Counted from the first letter of the stretch, positions 1 to 7,563 are shown. The stretch: DNA of 13,555 bases from Cesiribacter sp. (GCA_030147305.1 JASLAE010000109.1:1-13555); one strand, 5' to 3'. Program-made: numbers and translations. The notes: generated from the sequence alone by a model not told the origin.

Positions 1-781
1 AGCCTTTGGAAACATAAAGATAAGGTGGCTGCTTGTTATACCATCCGTTGACGTAATTACCTGATTTGCGGGGTAATTTGGGTACCAAAGAAAAAAAACG
101 TACCTGCCCGCCATGGTTATGTACTGCAAATATATACCTGATGTTTAGCTGCTGAGCAGCCGTTCTGCCTTTGTTAATCCATTCAATCTTTTGTAGCACT
201 CTTTCCTGCTGTAGTGGGCTATGGATCAGCAAAAAATGGTTTGGTTCCCGCCCTGTCTCACGAACAGCTACTTCGAAACAGGATTCCCCTTCAATAAAAT
301 CATCCAGCCCTGTTACTACAAGCCTTTCTCCATCCAGCGTAAACGCAGTGGTTTGATTTACCAACAGCCTGCAGTTGTATTGTTCGTACAGGCGACACAA
401 AGTATTAATATCAATTTTATCTTTGTGGTCGTGATTACCCAGTATGGCAACTTTGGGAATGTCCTGGCGCAGCTGGCGGAAAAATTGTGTGACGGGCGTA
501 GTGCTGGAGTGCCCGTCCAGTGTGTCCCCTGCAATGAAAATCAGGTCAGGAGATAGTTTATTTACCTGCCTGGCTAGCCTGCGATAATAAGGCCAAAAAT
601 GCCGCTTGATGTGCAGATCTGTGAGCAATAAGAGGCGTAAGGGCTTCTTTTGATTTCTATTGCCGATCTCGAAGGATTTAGTCTCGAAAAAATACTTTTC
701 CAGGAACAAGGCATCCAACAGCAGCGCAGCTCCTATAAGTGATATTGCCGTGCTTCCCCATCTTAAAACAGTTTTGTTCAT
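1..781 (-). CDS. Membrane-anchored calcineurin-like metallophosphoesterase, 3' end outside window
   Basis: The visible 260 residues form a calcineurin-like phosphoesterase of the YkuE/YaeI type, which uses a two-metal centre to hydrolyse phosphoesters. All expected metal ligands are present: D55 and H57 (TDLHIK), D86 (GDTLDGH), N116 and H117 (GNHDH), H187 (IHSP), H221 and H223 (HNHGGQ). Residues 9-28 form one hydrophobic segment, so the enzyme is probably anchored in the inner membrane with its catalytic domain outside the cytoplasm. The ATG at 779-781 gives this N-terminus directly. The last visible residues (YLYVSKG) match the usual final core strand, so roughly 20-40 residues are probably missing beyond the left edge. 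One oddity is that the glycine normally preceding the first His of the GHxHGGQ motif is Val220. The substrate is unknown; relatives act on UDP-diacylglucosamine or other phospholipids, but nothing here decides that. No promoter was recognised. Confidence 0.9.
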   Translation of the reverse strand, partial: MNKTVLRWGSTAISLIGAALLLDALFLEKYFFETKSFEIGNRNQKKPLRLLLLTDLHIKRHFWPYYRRLARQVNKLSPDLIFIAGDTLDGHSSTTPVTQFFRQLRQDIPKVAILGNHDHKDKIDINTLCRLYEQYNCRLLVNQTTAFTLDGERLVVTGLDDFIEGESCFEVAVRETGREPNHFLLIHSPLQQERVLQKIEWINKGRTAAQQLNIRYIFAVHNHGGQVRFFSLVPKLPRKSGNYVNGWYNKQPPYLYVSKG

Positions 782-922
782 CCTTTTCAGTGCTTCCAAT
801 GAAACGTTCTTTGCATAACTGCATTGGCGGCACAGTTTCCTTAAAATATGGAGAAACTTAAACCTATTAGTTATATTCTTGAGTAAGCGCCCATAGATAA
901 GCACTACATTTTATAAATAAAA

Positions 923-948
923 AAGGCCTGCGGAGCTCCACAGGCCTT
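923..948 (-). terminator. Rho-independent terminator of the small exported protein gene
   Basis: An 8-bp stem AAGGCCTG/CAGGCCTT encloses a further GGAG/CTCC pairing after one mismatch. On the minus strand it is followed by a run of seven T residues (complement of 916-924). It lies about 20 bases beyond the stop codon of the minus-strand gene ending at 969, which fits an intrinsic terminator. Confidence 0.85.
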
Positions 949-968
949 GTTATAGAATTGGCTGTTCT

Positions 969-1577
969 CTAGTAAACAGTTTTGTTAATGTATTGGGCCA
1001 GTTCTTTTCCGGCTTTGGCATAGGCTTCCTGAATCCTGTAGCCAGCGTCATAGTCAAATCCCATTACATCGCGACCCGGTGCTTTGTCTATCTTAACTAC
1101 AGCAATGGCCTCCTGAGGTGCTCCAGTCTTTACAAAAACTGCTTCCAGGTTAACGTAGGCTGGTTTGCGCATTACACCAACATTAAAGCCAGGCTCAGTG
1201 AACAAAGTGTTAAGTACCAGGGTATATTCTGCATCGGGGTAATTACCCACAACCACATCATATTTTTCAAGTTCTTTGTTCATCAGCTCTTCAAACTGCG
1301 GCTCGTATTTGGCCGAACGGTCTGCAACCCAGTTCTCCTTCCACTGATCGCCTTTACCGGCTTCTTTCTCGTTGTAATCATTTACTTTGTCATCTACGTA
1401 CTCCTGCTCCTTGGCATACTTGCCTACAGCCATGTTATCGTAGGCATAGATAACGTTAATCGTTTTCTGATCTTTCAGAAAATCCAGTTTGCCCTGAGTA
1501 ACTTTGATCTTTTGGGCAAAGCCAGCAGATGCTGTCAAAAGCATCAGGGCTACCAGCATGTAATTTTTTAACTTCAT
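969..1577 (-). CDS. Exported protein of unknown function, 202 residues
   Basis: I do not recognise the family. The protein begins with a clear Sec signal peptide (MKLKNYMLVALMLLTASAGFA, predicted cut before QKIKV). The mature part is about 180 residues and mixed alpha/beta, with a charged, Lys/Glu-rich middle (residues 55-100) and a helical C-terminus (EAYAKAGKELAQYI). There is no lipobox cysteine, so a periplasmic or outer-membrane-associated location is likely. The reading frame stays open upstream to 1694, but the start at 1577 is preferred because it places the signal peptide at the N-terminus. No Shine-Dalgarno is visible. A TATCTTTTG element at 1645-1637 resembles a degenerate Bacteroidota -7 box and would give a leader of about 60 bases. 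The gene stands alone, with a strong terminator behind it and a 296-base gap ahead of it. Real gene: very likely; function: unknown. Confidence 0.85.
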   Translation of the reverse strand: MKLKNYMLVALMLLTASAGFAQKIKVTQGKLDFLKDQKTINVIYAYDNMAVGKYAKEQEYVDDKVNDYNEKEAGKGDQWKENWVADRSAKYEPQFEELMNKELEKYDVVVGNYPDAEYTLVLNTLFTEPGFNVGVMRKPAYVNLEAVFVKTGAPQEAIAVVKIDKAPGRDVMGFDYDAGYRIQEAYAKAGKELAQYINKTVY

Positions 1578-1822
1578 GATTAAGGGTGTTAATGGTGCGA
1601 ATTTGGAAAATTTATTATCATTTATCCAGTATTCAACAAAAGATATTTCGCCATATATCACCATTAAATCAAAGAACTGTCTAAAACAGCACATTTTTTG
1701 TTTAACGCTTATGCGTTATTATCCAATAATGTTAAATATTTATAAATTCATTAAATTGTCCATAACACCCGCTCTGCTTAGTCAATTATAACCAACGCAT
1801 TCACATTACCAAACAGGCATAA

Positions 1823-1849
1823 AATAGGCCTCCTGCATGCTGGGCTATT
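1823..1849 (-). terminator. Possible weak terminator behind the aldo/keto reductase gene
   Basis: AATAGGCC and GGGCTATT pair over 8 positions with one mismatch around an 11-base loop. On the minus strand the hairpin is followed by TATTTTAT. It lies 25 bases past the reductase stop. The stem is AT-rich and imperfect, so this is tentative. The rest of the gap between 1578 and 1873 is AT-rich and holds no gene that I can support. Confidence 0.35.
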
Positions 1850-1873
1850 AACTAAGATGCTATATTATGCTTG

Positions 1874-2917
1874 CTATTTTCTTTGACTGTGTTCCAGCTG
1901 TGCTTTGCGGTCAGCGCTCTGCCTTTCTATCATCCAGACAGGATACGTCGATGGTGGCTGGCTGATGTTATCCAGTTGTTGCAACTCTTCTGAAGAAAAC
2001 TGCACGGCAACTGCTTTCAGGTTATCTTCCAGCTGTTCTGGCCTTTTAGCGCCTATAATCACTGTAGTTACTGCTTGCTGATGCAGCAGCCAGGCCAGCG
2101 CCAGTCGGGCAACGGTAATTCCTTTATCCTCAGCCATGGGGTGCATAACTTCCAGTATATCGAAGGCCTTTACTTTGTCTACAGGCGGAAAATCGAAACT
2201 GGCCCTGCGGGCATCTTCCGGGGCATCCTGATCTCTTCTGAATTTACCACTGAGTAATCCCCCGGCAAGCGGACTCCAGACCATCAGCCCTAATTTCTGG
2301 TCTTCCAGCAGGGGAATCAGCTCATGCTCCAGGTCACGACCTGCAATGGTATAGTAAGCTTGTAAGGAAACAAACTTTGCCAGCCCTTCGCGTTCAGCAT
2401 AACCAAGTGCTTTCATGATTTGCCAGGCAGCCAGGTTACTGCAGCCGATGTAGCGTACCTTTCCGCTACGCACCAGATCATCCAATGCCCGCAGCGTTTC
2501 CTCTATGGGCGTGAAGGGATCAACACCATGAATCTGGTACAAATCTATATAATCAGTTTTGAGGCGGCGCAGGCTTTCTTCTACCTGCCACATGATATGG
2601 GCGCGGCTCAGACCGGTCTCATTGGGCCCCTCTCCCATTTTGCCCCTTACTTTTGTAGCCAGTACCAGCTGATGCCGTTCAAGCCCCAGTGATTGGATGG
2701 CTTTGCCGGTTATTTCTTCAGAAAGCCCCTCGGAATATACATTGGCCGTATCGATGAAATTAATGCCGGCCTCAACTGCTCCCTTCAATAAGCCTTCTGC
2801 ATGTTCCTGGCCAAGCTGTCCAATGGCAGTCCAATAGCCTTTGCCTCCAAATGTCATGGTACCCAGGCACAACTCCGAGACCAAGAGCCCGGTATTTCCT
2901 AATCTTTTGTATTTCAT
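1874..2917 (-). CDS. Aldo/keto reductase
   Basis: A cytoplasmic NADP(H)-dependent oxidoreductase with the AKR TIM-barrel fold, 347 residues, which is normal length for the family. It opens with MKYKRLGNTG...LCLGTMTFGG. The catalytic tetrad is visible: D56 and Y61 (FIDTANVYSEG), K89 (LATKVRGK) and H130 (DLYQIHGVD). Further family signatures are GKVRYIGCSN (152-161), the strand VWSPLAGGLLSGKF (213-226), and the cofactor-binding end TVIIGAKRPEQLEDNL (285-300). An in-frame ATG at 2962 would add 15 residues, but the start at 2917 matches the usual N-terminus of the family. The substrate cannot be read from sequence; the protein resembles the broad group of general aldehyde/ketone reductases. The gene is single and transcribed away from the SlyD-like gene across a 450-base divergent gap. 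Confidence 0.93.
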   Translation of the reverse strand: MKYKRLGNTGLLVSELCLGTMTFGGKGYWTAIGQLGQEHAEGLLKGAVEAGINFIDTANVYSEGLSEEITGKAIQSLGLERHQLVLATKVRGKMGEGPNETGLSRAHIMWQVEESLRRLKTDYIDLYQIHGVDPFTPIEETLRALDDLVRSGKVRYIGCSNLAAWQIMKALGYAEREGLAKFVSLQAYYTIAGRDLEHELIPLLEDQKLGLMVWSPLAGGLLSGKFRRDQDAPEDARRASFDFPPVDKVKAFDILEVMHPMAEDKGITVARLALAWLLHQQAVTTVIIGAKRPEQLEDNLKAVAVQFSSEELQQLDNISQPPSTYPVWMIERQSADRKAQLEHSQRK

Positions 2918-3065
2918 AAAATGACGGATATGATATTGTATTGCCGCATTCTGGTGCGGCATAGTATTCTAAAGGATCAGGCGGTTCGATTGTTCAGAAA
3001 TCCGGGAAGAGAAATAGAATGCCAGTGCAACAATAGCATCCGATAGGTAAAAATGCTTGATAGTG

Positions 3066-3100
3066 GCACCAGATAAACACTTAAGACCTGCAACTGGTGC
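3066..3100. repeat. Inverted repeat GCACCAG/CTGGTGC
   Basis: Perfect 7-bp arms (3066-3072 and 3094-3100) are separated by 21 bases. There is no T-run, so it is not an obvious terminator. It could be an operator or part of a structured transcript. Confidence 0.45.
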
Positions 3101-3227
3101 AGCTTAACGGGTAAGTAAAGTAATATTGCCTGCTATAACTTGTTGCTTGGGTTATGCTGCTGAATGACATCTGTGATGTTGAGAGGGCTTATAAACAATT
3201 TAAGCGCTGCCCAGTATAGAATAATAT

Positions 3228-3256
3228 GCCTGAGCAATTAGCTGGCTGGTTCAGGC
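3228..3256. repeat. Inverted repeat GCCTGAGC/GTTCAGGC
   Basis: Eight paired positions, one of them a G-T wobble, with a 13-base loop. It lies 8 bases before the next inverted repeat, so the two would form adjacent hairpins in a transcript. Confidence 0.45.
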
Positions 3257-3264
3257 GCTTTCCT

Positions 3265-3298
3265 GATAGCCTACAGTCGTAGCCGGCTACAGGCTATT
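3265..3298. repeat. Nested palindrome upstream of the SlyD-like gene
   Basis: Outer arms ATAGCCT (3266-3272) and AGGCTAT (3291-3297) extend by a G-T wobble at 3265/3298. They enclose a perfect 12-base palindrome, GTAGCCGGCTAC (3279-3290). The element ends about 70 bases before the SlyD-like start codon. It lacks a T-run, which argues against a simple terminator. Confidence 0.5.
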
Positions 3299-3367
3299 AA
3301 TTTAGAAGCTTATATTTTGTCCCGCCGGTAATAATTATGTTGTTTAGCGTAACTTTTTAAAATATAC

Positions 3368-3865
3368 ATGAAAATCGACAAACACACCGTAGCATCAGTA
3401 ACCTACGCGCTGGAAGTAGAAGGCGAACAGGTTGAAAAAACTGATAAGAGCAACCCACTCACTTTCCTGGTGGGCGTTGGCATGATGATCCCTGGTTTTG
3501 AAGAGCAACTTGTGGGCAAATCTCCAGGCGATAGCTATGACATTACCGTACAGCCAGAAGATGCCTACGGCGAAACCGATCCTCAGGCAATCGTTGACCT
3601 GCCAAAAGACGTTTTCAAAGTCAATGGCGAATTGCAGGAAGATCTGCTTGTCGAAGGGAACGTTATTCCCCTGCAGGACCAGAATGGCAGCCCCCTGCAG
3701 GCCGTCGTGCTGGAAGTAGGCGAAGAAACAGTTAAGATGGACTTTAATCATATGCTTGCAGGCAAAACACTTCACTTTAAAGGGGAGGTACTGGAAGTTA
3801 GGCAGGCAACCCAGGAAGAAATAAGCCACGGACATGTGCATGGCCCGGGCGGTCATCATCATTAA
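3368..3865 (+). CDS. slyD: SlyD-like FKBP-type peptidyl-prolyl cis-trans isomerase
   Basis: A cytoplasmic folding helper that isomerises X-Pro bonds and also acts as a chaperone and nickel-binding protein in this family. At 165 residues it has the SlyD layout. An FKBP half (about 1-70) contains PLTFLVGVGMMIPGFEEQLVG and the PEDAYGE motif (63-69). An inserted flap domain lies at about 75-120, the returning FKBP strand is DFNHMLAGKTLHF (125-137), and then comes EVRQAT. The tail HGHVHGPGGHHH (154-165) is His-rich and likely binds metal, as in E. coli SlyD, though it is shorter and lacks the cysteines. The ATG at 3368 is the natural N-terminus of the family. No Shine-Dalgarno is visible. The gene is monocistronic, with a perfect terminator 12 bases past the stop. 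Confidence 0.93.
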   Translation: MKIDKHTVASVTYALEVEGEQVEKTDKSNPLTFLVGVGMMIPGFEEQLVGKSPGDSYDITVQPEDAYGETDPQAIVDLPKDVFKVNGELQEDLLVEGNVIPLQDQNGSPLQAVVLEVGEETVKMDFNHMLAGKTLHFKGEVLEVRQATQEEISHGHVHGPGGHHH

Positions 3866-3877
3866 GGCTTAGCCCAT

Positions 3878-3916
3878 AAAAAAGCGGCTTCTGTAAATTA
3901 CAGAAGCCGCTTTTTT
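3878..3916. terminator. Bidirectional intrinsic terminator between slyD and the YceI gene
   Basis: A perfect long stem with arms AAAAAAGCGGCTTCTGTAA and TTACAGAAGCCGCTTTTTT around a minimal loop. The A-run on one side and the T-run on the other make it work from both strands. It sits between two convergent genes, 12 bases after one stop and 21 bases after the other. Confidence 0.95.
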
Positions 3917-3937
3917 GCATATCAAGCCCTAGTACAT

Positions 3938-4474
3938 TTAAGCTTGTTTCACCAGTTGTACTTCAGCCTGCAGGCGAATTTCGTCACTAACCACCACGCT
4001 ACCCGCTTCGGTTACCGCATTCCAGGTTAAGCCAAAGTCTTTGCGATTAATTTTGCCATTAACCGTAAAACCTGCTTTTGTCTGGCCATAGGGGTCTACT
4101 ACAATGCCGCCAAACTCTACATTAACAGTTACAGGCTTGGAGGTACCCCGGATGGTCAGATCGCCATGCAGTTTATAGTCGTTACCGGAAACCTGCTCAT
4201 AGCGATTAGCCACAAACTTTATTTCACCGTGGTTTGCCACATCAAAAAAATCCGGTGATTTAAGGTGTGTATCGCGTTGTTCGTTATTGGTGCTTATTGA
4301 ATCAACATCTGCAGTGAACACTACACTTTTAGCACTGTTGAATTCCTGATTTTCTGTTTCTGCTTCAATATTAAAACTACTGAAATAACCTGTCACAGTA
4401 GTAATCATCAGGTGTTTTACCTTAAACTGAACCTCACTGTGCATGGGGTCTACTTTCCATTTTACATTTGCCAT
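3938..4474 (-). CDS. YceI-family lipid-binding-type protein, cytoplasmic form
   Basis: A 178-residue YceI-family protein. The family folds as an extended lipocalin-like beta-barrel that holds an isoprenoid or other amphiphile. Family signatures are in order: WKVDPMHSEVQFKVKHLMITTVTGYF (6-31), RDTHLKSPDFFDVANHGEIKF (67-87), GDLTIRGTSKPVTV (104-117) and INRKDFGLTWN (142-152). Many members are periplasmic, but this one starts directly with MANVKWKVDP and has no signal peptide, so it should be cytoplasmic. A weak AGGA lies immediately before the ATG. A candidate promoter with an exact TAnnTTTG box lies about 125 bases upstream, and the leader contains a small hairpin at 4511-4526. The physiological ligand is not evident; YceI proteins in other bacteria have been linked to stress and isoprenoid binding. 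Confidence 0.92.
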   Translation of the reverse strand: MANVKWKVDPMHSEVQFKVKHLMITTVTGYFSSFNIEAETENQEFNSAKSVVFTADVDSISTNNEQRDTHLKSPDFFDVANHGEIKFVANRYEQVSGNDYKLHGDLTIRGTSKPVTVNVEFGGIVVDPYGQTKAGFTVNGKINRKDFGLTWNAVTEAGSVVVSDEIRLQAEVQLVKQA

Positions 4475-4510
4475 TTCCTGAACTTTTAAGTTTAAAATTT
4501 GATTTAGGGC

Positions 4511-4526
4511 GTGCTTTAAAAAGCAC
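4511..4526 (-). repeat. Small hairpin in the presumed 5' leader of the YceI gene
   Basis: GTGCTT and AAGCAC pair perfectly around a 4-base TAAA loop. If the promoter at 4601-4635 is real, this hairpin lies inside the untranslated leader, 37 bases ahead of the start codon. Its role is unknown and it may be incidental. Confidence 0.35.
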
Positions 4527-4600
4527 TTATATGTTTTTAGGATAGCTACTGTTGCTTGTATTGGTTAATACCTGATAAACAACAACGCTGCATTGCCTTG

Positions 4601-4635
4601 CAAATATAACACAAGAAAATTAATTAATGTTCAAA
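4601..4635 (-). promoter_or_regulatory. Candidate Bacteroidota-type promoter for the YceI gene
   Basis: On the minus strand TTTG (4635-4632) is followed after 23 bases by TATATTTG (4608-4601), an exact match to the -7 consensus TAnnTTTG. The spacing is at the upper end of the reported 17-23 range. Transcription would start near 4595, giving a leader of about 120 bases. Confidence 0.45.
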
Positions 4636-4755
4636 CATCATATCTAAATTTATCAATGCGTTTTATCGAAAGGATTTCTGCTTCAAATTCTACCGGCTTT
4701 ATTACTGTTATTGGCTTTATGCTATATTAGGTGCAAGCTTCACCTCCCCATTAAT

Positions 4756-6324
4756 ATGCACACCCTAAGCCCACCGCTGAAACCGCAGCAAAACCTACTA
4801 CAGCAAGTTTATTTTATACCTGCGGCACTCGCTACTGGTTTGTTTCTATTTCACATGCTGTTTAATCTGCTGGATAGTTATGGCATTTTTCGTGATGAAT
4901 TCTACTACCTGGCCTGCATCAAGCGGCTTGACTGGGGATATGTAGATCAACCGCCCCTCTCTATCTTTCTGCTTGCCCTGCAGACGAAATTAGTGGGCGA
5001 TACCCTACCTGCCCTTCGCCTGCTTCCTGCACTGGCAATATCAGGGACGGTATTTATTACAGGTATGCTGGTGCACCGCTTGGGTGGTGGCTTGTTTGCC
5101 ATGCTGCTGGCTTGTGTGGGAGTAATTGCTGCCCCTATTTACCTGGCCTTTGGCAGCTACTACTCCATGAACAGCCTGGACATTTTCTTGTGGGCAGCGG
5201 TTGCTTATGTGCTGGTACTGCTGGTAGAAGCACCCAACAGAAATCGCTGGTTGTTGCTGGGATTATTACTGGGACTGGGTCTGCTTAACAAAGTCGGCTT
5301 TCTCTGGCTCGGCGCCGGCATATTTACAGGCATGCTCTTAACACCCCTGCGCAGGCAATTATTAACCCCCTGGCCCTATCTAGCGGCAATGGTTGCCTTA
5401 CTTTGCTTTTTGCCCTTTATCCTCTGGAATATCGAGCATGATATGGCACATCTCGAATTTATTCGTAATGCAGTGGCATATAAATATGCAGGCATCAGCC
5501 GTCTCGATTTTATAGAAGGCCTGTTGCTTTTGCTGAACCCCGCAGCCATTATATTATGGCTGCCAGGGCTGTGCTATCTACTGTTTAGTCAACGGGGTGG
5601 TAACAAATACCGCATCTTGGGGTATGTTTTTAGCTTCTCCTTTCTGGTTTTGCTGATTAACGGACACAGCAAATCGGAATATCTGGCTGCAGCATTTACG
5701 CCCCTGTTAGCAGCCGGTGGTGTTTGGCTGGAACAACAACGGCAAACAAGGGCAGGCCGCTGGTTTTCCTATATTGCGCTGGGTACCATCATAACAGCTG
5801 CTTTCCTGATAGCACCGATGGCTCGACCCATGCTACCCGTTGAACCCTTTATAAGCTATGCTGCTACGCTTGGTATTGCACCTGACAATACAGAGGGAAA
5901 AGCTTTAAAGGAATTACCACAGTTTTATGCCGACCGCTTTGGCTGGGCAGAATTGGCTGGCGGCGTAGCAAAAGTATATCAAGGTTTATCTGCTGCAGAG
6001 CAAAAGCAAGCGGCCGTGTATACACAAAATTATGGTGAAGCCGGTGCCCTGGAATATTACCAGCGGCTGTACCCGTTGCCACCTGTAATCAGCGGACACA
6101 ATGCCTACTGGACCTGGGGCTGGGGAAAGCAGGAACCTCTAATTTTGATTGGTGTTGGTGGCAGTACAGAAGATTATCTGGAGAGCTATGATGAAGTAAG
6201 CCTGGTTGCCCGCCACCATTCCAGGTATGCCATGCCGTATGAAGACAAGCTGCCTATCTTTCTTTGTAGAGGGCTCAAAAAACCAATGAAGGAAATTTGG
6301 CCCGGTACTAAAAACTTTAATTAA
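4756..6324 (+). CDS. GT39/ArnT-like integral-membrane glycosyltransferase
   Basis: A 522-residue GT-C-fold transferase of the dolichyl-phosphate-mannose/ArnT type. Such enzymes take a sugar from a polyprenyl-phosphate donor and attach it to a lipid or protein on the periplasmic side. After the first membrane helix (about 20-40) comes the signature loop YGIFRDEFYYLAC (42-54), with D47/E48 as the acidic catalytic-type pair, then LDWGYVDQPPLSIFL (58-72). Around ten further hydrophobic segments follow to about residue 375. The last 140 residues form a soluble domain (FYADRFGWAEL, ISGHNAYWTWGWG). The frame is open back to a TTG at 4711, but the ATG at 4756 is preferred. No sugar-nucleotide, lipid A or glycan genes adjoin it, so donor and acceptor cannot be inferred. 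No convincing terminator follows; there is only a CACTGCAGTG palindrome near 6341. Confidence 0.88.
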   Translation: MHTLSPPLKPQQNLLQQVYFIPAALATGLFLFHMLFNLLDSYGIFRDEFYYLACIKRLDWGYVDQPPLSIFLLALQTKLVGDTLPALRLLPALAISGTVFITGMLVHRLGGGLFAMLLACVGVIAAPIYLAFGSYYSMNSLDIFLWAAVAYVLVLLVEAPNRNRWLLLGLLLGLGLLNKVGFLWLGAGIFTGMLLTPLRRQLLTPWPYLAAMVALLCFLPFILWNIEHDMAHLEFIRNAVAYKYAGISRLDFIEGLLLLLNPAAIILWLPGLCYLLFSQRGGNKYRILGYVFSFSFLVLLINGHSKSEYLAAAFTPLLAAGGVWLEQQRQTRAGRWFSYIALGTIITAAFLIAPMARPMLPVEPFISYAATLGIAPDNTEGKALKELPQFYADRFGWAELAGGVAKVYQGLSAAEQKQAAVYTQNYGEAGALEYYQRLYPLPPVISGHNAYWTWGWGKQEPLILIGVGGSTEDYLESYDEVSLVARHHSRYAMPYEDKLPIFLCRGLKKPMKEIWPGTKNFN

Positions 6325-6462
6325 ACAAAGTGACCGCATGCCACTGCAGTGCACGTGCAATAATTATAATGTATAGTATAAGGGCTAGTATTTGCGTTCT
6401 ATTGTCTTAATAGCTGCAAACTATTAACTTGATTGAAAACTGAAAGCGTAAATAACGACATC

Positions 6463-7257
6463 ATGCATAAATATGTGTTTTACCTCCTGGCTTCTCTCCT
6501 GATCCTGGGGGCTTTACAAGCCGGTGCACAGGAAGAATATCCCTATGAACCAGCTTTTTATGTTGGCCAGTCAGGCGATACTTTACCTTACAGAATTCTT
6601 TACCCCCTAAACTTCGATCCTGAGGAAGAATACCCTTTACTTTTTGTGCTTCATGGTGCCGGTGAGCGCGGCAAAGACAATAGCTCACAATTAATTCATG
6701 GCAGCAAGCTTTTTTTGCAGGAAGATATCCGCAGGGACTATCCTGCCATCGTTGTATTTCCCCAGTGTCCTCAGGAAGATTTCTGGTCGAATGTAGTCAT
6801 AGACAGAGATGCCCGCCCCTTAAAATTCGAATTTCAGACAGATGGTAAGCCAACCAAAGCCATGAAACTGCTGGAGGAGCTTGTGGACGAAATAGCTGAA
6901 CAGAAGTACATTAATAAAAAGCAGATTTATGTAGGCGGACTCTCGATGGGAGGCATGGGTACGCTTGAATTGCTGCGCCGCGATCCAAAACGCTTTGCTG
7001 CTGCATTCGCCATCTGTGGAGGAGATAATCTGGAGAACGCCAAAAAATATAAAGGGGTGCCCCTATGGTTATTCCATGGCGCTAAAGACGATGTAGTACC
7101 CGTTAGATTTTCCGAAACGCTTGCCGAGAAATTAGAATCACTGGAGGCCAAAAGCATCAAACTTACACTTTACCCCGAGGCTAACCATAACAGCTGGGAC
7201 AAAGCATTTGCTGAACCAGAGTTCATGTCCTGGTTATTCTCTAAACGAAAAAAATAG
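6463..7257 (+). CDS. Exported alpha/beta-hydrolase (CE1/PHB-depolymerase-like esterase or peptidase)
   Basis: A 264-residue secreted serine hydrolase. A signal peptide (MHKYVFYLLASLLILGALQAGA, cut before QEEYPYEP) is followed by a single alpha/beta-hydrolase domain. The oxyanion region is LLFVLHGAGERGKDNSSQL (59-77). The nucleophile elbow GGLSMGGMG gives Ser161. WLFHGAKDDVVPV gives the likely acid Asp209, and EANHNSWDKAF gives His242. This pattern is typical of the predicted-peptidase/PHB-depolymerase group (COG4099-like) and of CE1 carbohydrate esterases. The substrate could be a polysaccharide ester, a polyester or a small ester, and the sequence does not decide. A TTG at 6433 in the same frame was rejected as start because it would bury the signal peptide. 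The gene stands alone, and a TAGTATTTG element at 6386-6394 is only an approximate -7 box. Confidence 0.9.
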   Translation: MHKYVFYLLASLLILGALQAGAQEEYPYEPAFYVGQSGDTLPYRILYPLNFDPEEEYPLLFVLHGAGERGKDNSSQLIHGSKLFLQEDIRRDYPAIVVFPQCPQEDFWSNVVIDRDARPLKFEFQTDGKPTKAMKLLEELVDEIAEQKYINKKQIYVGGLSMGGMGTLELLRRDPKRFAAAFAICGGDNLENAKKYKGVPLWLFHGAKDDVVPVRFSETLAEKLESLEAKSIKLTLYPEANHNSWDKAFAEPEFMSWLFSKRKK

Positions 7258-7563
7258 CGCATTAGCAAAGCTGTTTACATTAGCCGAAATGGCAACTATG
7301 CCGTCCTTGAAGGTAGGTGGCCAATGAACTTGATATATGTCATAAATCCCCACTGGCTAATTTTGCTTTACCGTGGATTACACTACTGGAAATCCAATAG
7401 TTTGTACATCATAGCTGGCTTACCTGGCTGTTTTTATCTGCAAAGGCATGATCCTGCTTGGCCTTGGCAGGTACCAGACCCTGAGCTAAAGACTCCGGAA
7501 ATTCTACAATCAATATGGAAGGGAGGAACAGATGGCGGAAGCTAAAGTAACACCTGATATCAC
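7258..7563. other. 306-base gap without a supportable gene
   Basis: The gap lies between the convergent esterase gene and the 238-residue unknown. A plus-strand frame of 73 codons (7324-7545) is open here, but its product has no recognisable motif, low-complexity aromatic content and no ribosome-binding site, so I do not call it. I see no good terminator for either neighbour; only a short CCTGA/TCAGG hairpin (7553-7568) overlaps the stop of the minus-strand gene. Confidence 0.5.

Larger units (their letters stand above)
2918..3367. other. 450-base divergent gap with three inverted repeats
   Basis: No gene is supportable here on either strand. The gap contains three separate inverted repeats (3066-3100, 3228-3256 and 3265-3298), listed individually. 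The last 60 bases before the SlyD-like gene include TATATTTTG (3311-3319), which resembles the Bacteroidota -7 box TAnnTTTG but has one extra base and no matching -33 TTG at the usual distance. Promoters for both flanking genes should lie in this stretch. Confidence 0.6.

Noticed and set aside
993..1571. Plus-strand open frame of 192 codons
   Set aside because: It mirrors the minus-strand exported protein, which has a signal peptide at the right place and a terminator directly behind its stop.
3395..3862. Minus-strand open frame of 155 codons
   Set aside because: It is antisense to the SlyD-like gene, which shows the full FKBP signature and a His-rich tail.
6336..6358. Palindromic CACTGCAGTG region after the glycosyltransferase as a terminator
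   Set aside because: The arms are offset by one base beyond the 10-base core and no T-run follows, so it does not look like an intrinsic terminator.
7324..7545. Open plus-strand frame of 73 codons after the esterase gene
   Set aside because: It has no motif, no ribosome-binding site and no family-like pattern. Such a length is expected by chance in a 306-base gap.
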